Assembly (NCBI GenBank): GCA_021399445.1
Contig: JAJTUQ010000004.1
Location: forward strand, 5,704,001 to 5,768,000
Reading direction: 5' to 3'
DNA length: 64,000 nucleotides
DNA from: Xylogone sp. PMI_703
Taxonomy: Eukaryota > Ascomycota > Leotiomycetes
Part shown: positions 35,731 to 46,931 of the stretch, piece by piece
How the letters are laid out: the number at the start of each line of letters is the position of its first letter
How positions within the stretch are numbered: position 1 is the stretch's first letter
Made by a program: the position numbers and the translations under genes
Notes under the pieces: model-generated
The model's input: the letters and a program-made list of their open reading frames with translations, nothing else
Database searches by the model: none
Told to the model about the DNA's origin: nothing

Positions 35731-36655
35731 CGAGATCGTTCACACCGGCACCGTTGGGACAATCCTTCCACTGGCCGTCATCCCTGATGCAATATATCTT
35801 CTCATCCAATCTGACTGTGCAGGATTTCGTGACGCCGGCCTGTGGCGATATGAGGGGTTAGATTCAAGGGCATTTATTTGGCTTGAGTGAGTACGAAACA
35901 TACCTCGCTGCTTCTCCTGACGCTGTCTCTCAACATTCCAACTCCGAACCCACCGTCTTCCCGAACCATACATTCGTTGAGTTGCTCAAAGTCCATTCCA
36001 TGTTCCAGGGCACAGTCCTCTACCAAGCTACGGTCTGGAATGTCTTGGTAATCTTTGCTGAGGCACATTGTAAAGCCTAGGTAGATCTTTGGATCGGGGT
36101 ATATATGGGAAGCACACAACTCGATAATATTTCCAGCGCATTCCTGGGCGCCATGCATGCACGAAACGCCGTCGTTATCGGTGGGTCTAGTATTATTTGA
36201 GGATTAGATTCGTCGATATTATTTGGTTTTGTGGGTGGCGGTGACTTACGTTCCGATATAAGAGAGGGTGAAGTTCACTTTGTCATGGACTCGTTGCATG
36301 GTTGGTAAGACTAGTAATTTTAGACAGTCCTAGAACATCTAGATTAGCCTAATAGAAATCAGACCATGAGTGGAACAGGCGAACATACTCGCGCATCGGG
36401 ACACTTGCTCATGATATGAGCTTCAAGTGGTGCAAGCTTCGCTGTTGTCACCGCTGATGTTCCCATATATCTGGATGGGACGCATCCTGTTTTAAGGCCT
36501 CCCCAGAGGATAACACTGCATAATGTAAATGCAGCGAGGAAGCGCCTTGCGCCAGGCTTCAGACGCGATCTCTCTCTTGTCTCGACGATTTCAACTCTTC
36601 CTTGGGATAAACTTGTGGCGTCATCTTTGACGAACGGTAGCGACTCTTTCTCCAT
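35696..36655 (-). CDS. GILT-family thiol reductase-like protein
   Basis: Four exons on the minus strand: 36655-36389, 36329-36250, 36186-35904 and 35839-35696, giving 257 residues. A signal-anchor-like segment, RRFLAAFTLCSVILWGGLK, follows a polar N-terminus. The GILT signature pieces are EAHIMSKCPDARDC, NFTLSYIGT, the CMHGAQECAGNIIELC segment, DCALEHGMDFEQLNECM, and a late pair of cysteines. Family members reduce disulfides in the secretory or vacuolar system with a CxxC or CxxS centre; here it reads CPDARDC, so the second cysteine is not at the usual spacing. The fungal role is not established. The first ATG of the frame is at 36655; the frame upstream lacks one. Its last 35 coding bases lie inside the DcpS coding region, tail to tail. 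Confidence 0.88.
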
Positions 36656-36907
36656 GACGATGAAATCTTCCACAGAACCAGCACTGAAATAGAGATTGTT
36701 GCGGGGAAGATGGAGGAAAGATAATAACCGTCACGAGAATTATTGTGAAAGAAGCTATTGAAATGACGGAAGTCACAAGGTGCATACCGTATCCAGCCTA
36801 GCGCGCCGGAGCCTCGCGGTAAGGCGGATGTGCGAACTAAGTGGGGCGCGCTTGATTCATCAGGCTGAAGATCGTACCTGCCGCACTTAATCTCAATCTC
36901 ACATCCA
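36656..36907. promoter_or_regulatory. Divergent promoter: GILT-like / hexokinase-like
   Basis: A compact 252-base divergent spacer between the start codons at 36655 (minus) and 36908 (plus). It must hold both promoters. Confidence 0.5.
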
Positions 36908-38715
36908 ATGGCCCCATCCGCTCAGTCCCTGGAGGACTTTTTGCAACCTCTGGCAGTGGACGTACCAAAACTCTGCGATCTTTCTAGGAGACTATGTGAG
37001 ACTTATAATACGCTCGCTGCTACTTCTCAGGCACAGTTCCTGCCGACACCGATTTCGGATAGTATCTTGAGACCGTCGAGGGATTCTAAGGGCAGGTGAG
37101 CTTGAACCTCTGATGTTTTTCCGTTCTGTACATTATATTGTAAAATTTATATCGACATGCCGCATTTTTCACAAACACATCTTCTACTCAAAACTTCTAG
37201 TAATTGTTGTAGTGGAAGCTAATACTTGCGACAGGTATCTGGCAATTGACATGTGAGTCGTCTTTCGTGTGCTTAGTCGTGACAATCAACTGATCCCTGG
37301 AAAGTGGTGGTACAAATCTCAGAGTCGGATTTATAGAACTACTCGGAGATAGCATTCAGTCTTCTGGCGAGCCTGAGTCACGTGTACGGAGACTCCTTGA
37401 AAGATCCTGGCCGATTGGTGAGCAGTTGAAAAATGAAAAGCCGGAAGATCTCTTTGCTTGGATTGGGAAATGCATTGCCGAAGTAATATCGAATGGACTC
37501 AAATCATGGGGCAAGGAAATCGGGGAAGAAATCCCCATGGGTGTCACATTTAGTTTCCCGATGATGTTCGTGTGATATCCCCCGCCTGCTTCTAATATAC
37601 TGATTTGTCCAAGCCAAGAGAGTATAGATGAGGCTACTTTAATGCCTATGGGAAAGGATTTTGCTATTACTTCAAATCTAGAACTTCACAAAATGCTTCA
37701 ACAGGGGTACGATAAATCACGAACAGCAGACCTACCTAGAATTCGGATCGCTGCAATTACAAATGATACTGTAGCTACGCTAGTATCTTTCGCATATCAA
37801 CTACGAGTTAAGCCAGGATGTAGAGCAGCGATGGGTCTCGTTGTCGGCACCGGCTGTAATGCAACGATTCCACTCTCTGTCGATAAGTTAAACGCAGATA
37901 AACTACCCAAACATCCGACCACGACCAAAGCAGATCGTTCTGGCCTCAAAATTACGGTCAATACCGAATGGACTATCAGTGGTGCAAGTGCACCTCTACA
38001 TGAATTAAATGTTATCACCAAGTGGGATAAAATACTTGACGCGGAAGGCTTGGCGCCTGGCTTCCAGCCATTTGAATACCTAACTGCAGGACGATATCTT
38101 GGAGAACTAGGAAGGATAATCATTCTCGACTATCTTTTAAATGTCTTAAGAATTCCTGAAATAAATCTCCCACCAAAGCTGCGGCAAAAGTATGGCCTTA
38201 CAACTACATTTCTGGGAAATCTTGGTCCACATCTAAGCTCTGTTAATCCTTCAATGCTCGGACAGTTAGAAACCGAACTACCATCAGGAGAAGAGGAGAG
38301 TAGCTGGCACTGGACTGCCGAAATAGCAGATGACATATATCGGATTGCGAAATCTATTGAAGTCCGTGCTGCAGGATTAGTAGCCGCAGCTATTGTAGGA
38401 CTGCTTGGCTGTGCTGATGAAATAAATCTCCTGCATGGTACTCCCTCGGCTACCAGTTCAATCAATGGGGTAGATTCACATTCAAGTGTCCAAGAATTGA
38501 TGGTCGGATATACAGGTGGCTGCATATCACATTTTCAGGACTATTTGTCTGATTGTCAACGATTCTTAGATCAGATCATAGAGAGTGAGCTTGGTTTGGA
38601 CGGAGTCCCAAGGGTTGTCCTTCGGGAATGCAACGATGGAGGGATTATTGGTGCTGGGATCTTAGCTGGGACTGTCTCCCAAGTCCAGAGGGATACTGAA
38701 GAGAGAACTCCTTGA
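36908..38715 (+). CDS. Hexokinase-like regulatory protein (XprF/HxkC type)
   Basis: Four exons: 36908-37095, 37235-37252 (an 18-base microexon), 37305-37565 and 37614-38715, giving 522 residues. The joined protein has the phosphate-1 loop IDIGGTNLRVGF, the sugar-binding VTFSFPMIQESIDEATLMPM, the NDT catalytic aspartate region (ITNDTVATLVS), the phosphate-2 motif VVGTGCNA, and VNTEWTISGA. In active hexokinases the segment after the FSxP loop reads W-T-K-G-F; here it is MPMGKDF. This altered form is typical of the atypical fungal hexokinases such as Aspergillus XprF/HxkC, which act in carbon-starvation and protease control rather than sugar phosphorylation. Enzymatic activity is therefore doubtful. 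The splice to microexon 2 is needed to rebuild YLAIDIGG, which supports the model. Confidence 0.85.
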
Positions 38716-38926
38716 TCAACATAGTGGCTTACAGATCATCACAGCAGGCAGACCAAAGAACAACTTTGGAGACGTAGACGACATAATATCATGAAATATG
38801 GGCATGACCATAATAAGCGATATTTTCTCAGATAGACCGCAAATAGATGCAATACATTCTGGCCTTTGGCCAGCAAGATTAATATTTTGACCCAACCTAT
38901 ATAACACTTTTAGTACAACTGGATAA

Positions 38927-41335
38927 CTAGTGAAACCCATTCACCCCTTCTGTTAAAGATGTAAGCTCTTCTTTTCTTGCTCGGTACAAGTCCTGGGCCT
39001 CCCTCTCTCTACGACTCAGGAAGCCTACTTCAGCTCTCAAGCTTTCTAAGCGATTAGCTATAGCTGCCTCCTCCGATATCTGCAGTGTCCTGAAAGAATC
39101 AAGAGAATATGTAGCTTTCCTCAAGGCTTCCGATGCCTCCTGGATCTTACCGCGGAGCATTTTTGCTCGCTGTTGATATCCTCCTAAATGCAACGCAAGC
39201 TTCTTCTCCATCTTATTTCCTTTCTCTGCTGCAGCAACGATGGAATCTTGGATATTCTAAAATGTCATTAGTATATATTCCTATAATGAAAAGTTCGAGA
39301 TAGGTGACATAAAACTTACATCAAATGCTTCTACTAACATCTGATGCTCATCAATCTCATCATCTCCATATCCACTGAGTCCGGGAAGGAGAGATGATTT
39401 ATGAGCATCATTCCAGGCTTCTTGAAAAGCGTCTGATCCAAGTTCTGCGAGATCTTTAGGCACTTCGAGAACAATCTGGACTCGTGCTAAAGCAAGCGCG
39501 TCGTCGTCGAATGTTTCAAGGGATTTTGATGTACCCTGAACTTTGGCACCTGGGAGAGGATACTTAAGAGCATCGTTCGCTACTAGAAGAGCCGCTTCTT
39601 GCTCGACAGCGCGTTGTATTGGATCTGTAATTCCCTCGGCATTCTTTATCATGGCGTCAATATCAATGGCAGAAGGTCGTGGGAGGCCTTTTTGGAGAAC
39701 CTGTGTTCTGCGCTTGAAATCCAATAGCTCTTGGGCTTCCCGTATTTGGCGGTTTCGACGGTCTCTTAGCTCAGCATCTTCCGCCAAAGATTCCTCGGTT
39801 TGTAAAATCTCTTGCTGTTCTTCCGGCAATTCAAGTTCCCACTCCGTATCCTTAGGCTTCGGCAACGATGCAAGACCCTGCTTTAACTGATGCTTTAAGG
39901 CGATGTCCCGCAACTTCATATCCTTCGGAGTGGCACCAACGAGGGACATGTCGCCATCACGATTTAGTGAGAATGTATCGCGGGGAGTCCTTAATGGGGT
40001 TGCTCCAACACCAGCGGGGGTCATACCACCATTCATACCCTGTCTAAAAGGAGTTGCGAGTGGGTTAGGTGTCTCCATTACTTGCTTTCTTGGAGTCGCA
40101 CCTTCAAAACCTGTGCTGCCAGTACCTTCGTAGAGCGGTGTGTTTTCACCACCGAGGAGAGATGATTGCGTTTCTGTAAGGGCCCTGATATTCCGAATCT
40201 CATTTGCAATGTGGTCTTCTTGCGCTGGTGCTCTAGGTGTCCGGATTGGAGCACCCGCGTTGATTGTAGAATAAGTACTGACAAGACCTCTTGTGGCATC
40301 ATTCTCACTAGATCTCGCTGCCATATTGGCCCTCTCCCCAACCATTCCCATCTTGACAATCTCTTCGAGTTCGCTTTCTCCAACTTGGGGTGCCGGTAAA
40401 ACTAGAGCTCTTCGCTTGCTGCTTTGTTCTGCTTCTCTAATCTTCTGCAATTGCCCAGCTTTCAGAGCTGCAGCATATGATGCAGATGGTGCGTCTTTTT
40501 CATTTTTGCGCCTCTTACGATCAGAATCCTCTTCCTGATCCCCCTTTCTTTTATTCGCGAGTTGTTGCTTGCGGGGATCAAATGCTTCGCGTTGTTTCTC
40601 ATTGCGAATAGCTTCCTCCTCGGTGTCATAAAATCCTGCAGCTGCTTTCTTCTCAAAGGGGATATCCGCATTGTAGTCCATCTGTCCCTTCTTTCGATTT
40701 GTAACCTTGATGTTTATACCAGCATTCTTAAGCTCACGTCGCTTCTGCAGTACCGCAAGCCTTCTTGATTCCTCTAGCTGACGTTCGCGCGCTTTTCGTT
40801 TCGCTTTCTTTCCTTGCGTATTTGCCAGACGAGCTCGAGCTTCACTAAGCATTTCCTTCTCATCCTCATCTAAATCGATGGTGTCAGGTCTGGCAGGTTT
40901 CGATTCAGGATCCGGATCGACCTCTCCGGGTCGCAGCCGTCGCACATCGTCCGCAGTTGGCGCTTTAGTCTCTCCTCCTTCTGGACCCCCAAGTCCCAGC
41001 TCTGCAGCCTCCCTTTGCTCTGCTTCATCTAAAAGCTTCTGGTATCGTTCAAGGCACTGGGTGGCCGTCCTTCCAACTAAGGGAGCAATGGTTCGCCATT
41101 GTGTTGGCATCAACTTCGCCAGATGTAGCAGTTTTTCGTCTTCCTCTTTGCTCCACTCGATCTTGCGAATAGCTGGATCTAGCCACTCGTTCCATCTTGC
41201 CTTGCATTGTTTTGGCGTTTTTCTTGCAAGAAGCGAAGACACTCGGGCCCATTGATTCAGTCCGTATTTCGAGACGCTAGCCTTCAGGATTTCATCTTCG
41301 ATGTTTGTCCACACTCCTCCCTTGACGACGGGCAT
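38927..41335 (-). CDS. CEF1: Pre-mRNA splicing factor Cef1/Cdc5
   Basis: Two exons on the minus strand, 41335-39320 and 39256-38927, give 781 residues. Two Myb repeats fill residues 5-105: [20 protein letters not shown] with [10 protein letters not shown], then [20 protein letters not shown] with [14 protein letters not shown]. Next come the conserved basic linker ([19 protein letters not shown]), [20 protein letters not shown] and a long central region with [14 protein letters not shown] repeats. The C-terminal coiled coil completes in exon 2 ([20 protein letters not shown]). Cef1/Cdc5 is a core member of the NineTeen (Prp19) complex, needed to activate the spliceosome in the nucleus. Length and order fit the family. 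It lies downstream of RPO41 in the same orientation, separated by 760 bases. Confidence 0.96.
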
Positions 41336-42095
41336 GATGGTAGATGACTGATATTACTTCGAAGGCAGGCGTAAAGTGAGGCGACGAGGAAGTCCGCCTC
41401 CCGAGCAGGAGGTTCTTCAACAAATCTCAATCCGTAAAGCGCATTAAATGAACCAATACTTGGAGCGAAGGTGAATCTTTTATGTATCAAAAGGTAGACT
41501 GTGGGTTGTGGTGTGTTTAAGCTAAGTCTCGTCACGATTCCCGAAATTTCATGCAGGTCGCGTTTCTCAAGCTTCAATTTACAAAGTACGGGTAGCGTTA
41601 AAGCCTGAGGCATTAGTGGCAAAATCTACACCAACACTGCTCCTTGTGTGTTCATGCTATGAATAACTTCGAAAATCATAATCATTGCAGTCGACAATGG
41701 CAACGTTTCACTTGAAATCTCGAATACGTTTCTCTTAAAGAGAGAATTCAATCCATAGCTAAGTGTAGTTGGAGGATTACTTCTACTTAGCCTACTATCG
41801 ATCACATAGATAATAAACAGCCCAAATACTGAGAAGCAAAAAGGTAGATGCTAGTAAATTCATATAATCATGCTTATCGTGGGGCGAGGCTCTCTAATAC
41901 CCTTCTCCCTAATATACATTTTTCATAGGCGATTTACCTTATTTGTGATAACCCATACGCCGACTCCTTCAAATGCTACACCCAACCGCTACGCTATGGA
42001 GATACAAAACCGGCAGTATCTATAATAACGCCAACCGAAACACCTTAAGTAATATACAAAACACCTCGGCAAAAGACAGAATCGCACAGAATGTC
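41336..42095. other. Intergenic RPO41-CEF1
   Basis: Holds the RPO41 3' end and the CEF1 promoter. A frame overlapping the CEF1 start (41284-41622) is a leader artefact. No gene is seen. Confidence 0.5.
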
Positions 42096-45000
42096 TTAAG
42101 AGAAAAAGTAGGCGCTATTCTTGAGTCGTGAGACGTCAAATTCTCCCTGGGACGAGTTAGTAAATACTTTACAAGCTTGTTTACATCAGGTGGACTTACC
42201 TTCTTAGGTACCGGGGGAAATGTCAAGGGAAGCCACACCCACAATGCGGAACGACCAGCTGAGCTCTGCTTTTGTTTGGCAATCGATTTCTCGAAGTTGC
42301 TTTGTTCAGACTCCGCTGCCTCAGCGGCATCATCGATTGTATGCAAGTCAGACTTCTCCTCAGTTTCTTGGAAATCATCAAGTTCCATGGATGGGTCTAA
42401 CTCTAAATCAAGAGCGGCTTCAGGGTCTTGATCGGCCTGGGCTTCCTTTGCTGGCATTTCCCCTAACCCTATGTTGGACAATTCTTCATCGACAGTAAGG
42501 TCATCATTGGACGCGAATTTTTCGTAGAGGCTACCAGGAGTAACCATATTCCTACCCATTTCCACCTCTTTCGGATCAGATGATCGAAGCAATTGGACTC
42601 TTTGTACCTCTGTTATTAGCTCCGAAAACCTCTGAGCATTCTTACTTGAAGCTCCAGTACGAAGTCCCCTTTTCCCTTCACTGCGCCTGAAGGATGCTAT
42701 TTCTTTATGTAGCTGCGTGCCTGGCTTGACTTTCGCGAGATACATGCAGTCCCTATACCGCGCATTAAACTCCTCCGCCAAACGTCCTATCACATCTTCG
42801 CTGTGGATTTGGATGAACGCGTCTCTTAAAACACCGTTCATGGCATCGATATCGGCAGCATGCGTCCAGAACGAATCGTGTACCGCTGCAAATGATAAGC
42901 CTAGTTCGTCACAGCGCAGAGCGGATAGTAGCATATGCGTTGCATCGAGAGAATGGATAAAATTAGGTGGAAACCCTTGAAGTTGTTTCCGTTTACTAAC
43001 TGGATCAGACCTGTGGGGCTCTGACAGACTGATTCTCTGTAAATGAGTCGTCACTACCTTGGACTTTGACGTTCTGTATGGCTGAACAATGGGCATATGC
43101 AAAGGATTCGTCCAAATAACACTAGATTTGAACTGGGCCAGGTCTTCAACTGCAGCTTGTGGTGACTTGCTCTTCGATTTTTTGACCGAGTTTGACTCAG
43201 CTGCCAGTAATTCCAAGTCTCTCTGGATGCGAAATATTTGCTCAGGGGTTACACTCGTCGTGATCCTGCCAGCGCATTCGCCAAGCCAATATTGAATATC
43301 ATGAGCACCTCGGAACATAGTTGACAGTGCTGTGAATATCTTGCGCGCAACGTACTTTGAAAGAATTCCTGGATTCATTTCTGGTGTGTCCGGGAGGTCT
43401 GGATACGCAGCAATCAGTTGCTTTTGGACTTGCGCGTTGGCTCCAATAAATGTAACCCCATACACGTTTGTCATAACAGTTTGCTTAACAACCTTTCGGG
43501 TAATTTTACCGTCAAGAAGTACTGCGCGTGGATCGGCCCTTTTCAAATCTTCTGCCACACTTTCCTTAACTAGATTTGCAACTGCCGAGTATACATCGGC
43601 GGGGCGATCTCCCGGCTCAAGATTGACCTGTTTGGCTCCCCATACATCTCCACCCAGTGCTGCATAATGTTGAAGCCCGTTGCATGTACCATCTTGATGG
43701 ACTGGCAGATGAGAAACAAACTTGGTTGGATCTGGCGAATCCAAAGCATCTTTTAGTTCAATACAAGTTGCAAGACATTGCCATGGATCTTCAGCTGAGA
43801 GCCACCACCTCTTACCCCCTAGTGGGTTCGTAGCAGAATCGTAGATATCGGTGAGGTGCTCTGTCGCAAACGCCTCTCGTTCCTTAAGACTTGCTTTATC
43901 GAAGCCATAGACATTTGCTAGGTGCACTTTCAGCCACTTTAGCCCAGAATCTCCAAGTTCCCTCCCCTTTCCGAACATCAGAAGACCTCTGCAGTGGTCT
44001 GCACCCATGTGGTTGAGAAGGGGCGGTATGGGATAAGCCCTTCCCCGGAAGTCTATGTTGTGAGGGAAATAAAATGTGTGATCCAAGAGGGCTCGAGCTA
44101 TCTCCAGCTGGAAATTTTGGAAGCAGCGTTCTGAGTGAGCTCCTGATTTCTCATTTTCTGCAAGTTTTACTGCCCTAATCCACCTGCGTCGTTCCGTTGG
44201 GTCGGTAGAGGCGTCGGGTTCAGGTGGTATCTCAATCTTAGGCTCTGCCGGAGCAATATTGGCAATGGCTTCTCCGGAATTCCACGCTTCCAACATTGTT
44301 CGAAAAACGGGTTTATTTATCTGCCATGGTGTTTTACCCAGGACGTCTAAACCTTTGAATGTCTGTTCCATATTGCCATTTGCAATAGCAGCTTCAGCAT
44401 AATGTCTCTGACTTTTGTCGCCAAGTTTAATACGCATAACCTTAGCCGGGTGTGAAAGGAATCCACCTTTATTAAACCCGGACCAAGGCTCTGGTTCGAC
44501 TAGCATTGGCAAATGTTTGGCCAAAAGACTGTGGACAGGTTCCCGTTGCAGTTGTCGCGCCAATGATGGATTGGCGAGAATTACTCCAACCTTTTTTCCC
44601 CTCTTGTATTGGTGTGCATGGGAAAAAGCTGGCTGCATCTGTGTAACCAATTCTTTCGTCTCCGGGTGCTCACGAGTAACAGGAATTTTCGCAGTATCAA
44701 CAAGAGCTGACATTAAAACAGCTCCAATTTTAGCTCTAATGCTTATCGGCCACTGCGTCTTCAAAGAATCTAAACTCTCGTTTGAGCTTAAAGTAGCATC
44801 GGTATCAGAAGTCTTAGGCTCAGCAAGTCTTCTCCTTAATTCACGGCTAAGGCGAGTTCGTGATGTGCTTTTCTTTGTCTGCTGCCACAAATCCTTTTGC
44901 TCTTTTGCAGTGATTTCACAGAAGCTCTCCTCCTCTACATTTTTTGCGATAGTCAAGATGACATGAGCAAGAGTGATCCCTCTATCCGGTCCGTTATATC

Positions 45001-46393
45001 CAAAACACTGCATGGCGGATAAAATTGTAACAGCAGCTAGCTTTTCTACTGGGAGGTACCTCAAGAATGGTCCATAGGTACATCGTTCGTTGTCAGCAGT
45101 TGACTTCTTCTCTTTTGCTTCCGCTTCTGAGATCTTATCGAATTCGTCCTTGAGTTGCTGCTCTAGAGCAGTCTGCCACTTCCACATTCTCGCTCCGAGT
45201 GATTTCGTCTCTAACGAAGTGTTCATGCCAAACTTGGTGAGCTGTGCATTTTCCTCCCTCCAACGGTCAAGGGCCGCATTTACGGAATCGCCTTCTAATT
45301 TTTCTTGCAACAAACGTCGTTCTTCCGCTGAGAGCGACCTGGTATCGATCTCCGAGTCCGAAAAAAGCGATAGAGTCTTTTTCAAGGTTTTTAGTCCAAG
45401 ACCTCTTTGTGGCTGTTCCCTTACGGCATCTAACGGTTCCTCTCCAATGACTTCCTTCATATCCAATAGCGAAGATGTATTAGGATCAGTCACAGATTCC
45501 TCTTCTAACATACTGCCCTCTAACCCTTCAGTGAGGTTGTATGTTGGGCAGATATGGTTGATATCGTTTAGTTCAGCAGCAGTCAGGATGTCCAAACCAA
45601 AGACTTCTAGCCCAGCATCGCCCTGTACCATATCCATATACCGTCGGACAAGCCTCTCTCGTCTTGCGCCTGGGGGCGTTTGGAGGGAAGCTTTGAGCAT
45701 GTAGGCGATTGTCTCGGCATTCGTGCTGCATTGATGATGGATCTCAAGCTCAAACCATTTATGCAATGCCTGGGCTGAAGACTCGCTGGGTTTGACAATC
45801 AGCTGTTCCACTGCTGCTTTTAAATATCGATTGTGCAGTATCAGCAAGTCCTCCGATTCAAGTGCTTCTAATGCGATTAGTCGTTTTAATATTATTCCCG
45901 CTCGCTGTATCCTGCCAATGTGTATGCAAGCATAAAAAATAGAAAGAATTTCTGATAGCTCTCCACCAATCCCATCTCTGTTCATTCGGTACTTTGGAGG
46001 GGCGGTTGCCACAGATTCTCCAAGCACGAGAGGTGCTGATGCCTCAAAAGGTCTCAGATGAGACAACGAGGCAAGACCCCCATACTCTGGCAAATTGGAT
46101 GCTCTTGAATGATCATTCACGCCTGCAAATGGTATATCGTCGAACGATCTATGGCCGAGAGCAGTAGCCAAAGACCGCCGTGGTAATTTATTTCCTCCAT
46201 CATTCGAATTTCTCCGCTTTCGAAGTTCTGGGCCTTGAGAATTGTGATCAACGGTGAATACTCGACGTTGGTCCTTCAGTGAGATTTTGTATGCAGGGCA
46301 GAGCCACGGGAGATTCAATTGCTCACTGGCCAAACCGTTTCTAATGGCTCCATGGCGAGTTCTTGATGCTCGTCCCGCAGCCCGAATAAGCAT
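42096..46393 (-). CDS. RPO41: Mitochondrial DNA-directed RNA polymerase
   Basis: Two exons on the minus strand, 46393-42200 and 42146-42096, give 1414 residues. The arginine-rich start MLIRAAGRASRTRHGAIRNG is a mitochondrial targeting sequence. A long N-terminal extension with PPR-like helices leads to the T7-type core: DFRGRAYPIPPLL (D781), HQDGTCNGLQHYAALGGD with catalytic D901, the MTNVYGVTFIGA O-helix region, PPNFIHSLDATHM, and VHDSFWTHA with catalytic D1173. The second exon restores the conserved tail FPPVPKKGEFDVSRL...YFFS; without splicing the frame runs on into unrelated residues. The enzyme transcribes mitochondrial DNA together with Mtf1. It is divergent from ATP25, another mitochondrial expression factor, with 538 bases between start codons. 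Confidence 0.97.
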
Positions 46394-46931
46394 TGAGACG
46401 ATTTTTCTGATAGATGCAAAATAAAAGGAAAAGAGTAGTAACTTGGAAATAGAATTAAATTGGCATTGGAATACAAAAAATGTTGATACAAAATCGAATC
46501 AAGTGATAGATGTGTGGCAAGCTGCTCGCGTGTCGGACGGTTGCGATTTGAAAATTTACCTTTCTAATGTCCCTCAAGCCTAACTTCATAAGGTAAAGTG
46601 CTTTTAGTTGCTATTCCTTATCACACGTGACACAATTGATAAAGGGTTCATGGAATTTTTAATGGGCACGTATGCTAAAAGTTCCGATATACTAGATTTT
46701 TTATTAATAATTTACTTAAAAAACCAGAAAAGAAACCGCGAGGTCTTTTTGAATGAACATTTCTACAACTTTACCAATGAATAGATAGATACACTTGAGC
46801 CCCTCGAGCTTTCTTGCTATCAACTTGCCACATTCGGCAATAAGTTTCACCGAACCGAGCAGATCTTTGATATTTCTCGATTGAGGAAATTCCCCATTGA
46901 GTTCTTCCAAGAGAAATCCTGACTACGAATA
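46394..46931. promoter_or_regulatory. Bidirectional promoter RPO41/ATP25
   Basis: 538 bases between the divergent start codons of two nuclear genes for mitochondrial gene expression. The middle contains a very AT-rich patch (46670-46725). A 64-codon minus-strand frame at 46716-46910 lies here but has no motif. Confidence 0.6.

Noticed and set aside
41284..41622. 112-codon minus-strand frame overlapping the CEF1 start
   Set aside because: Occupies the CEF1 leader in another frame and lacks any motif.
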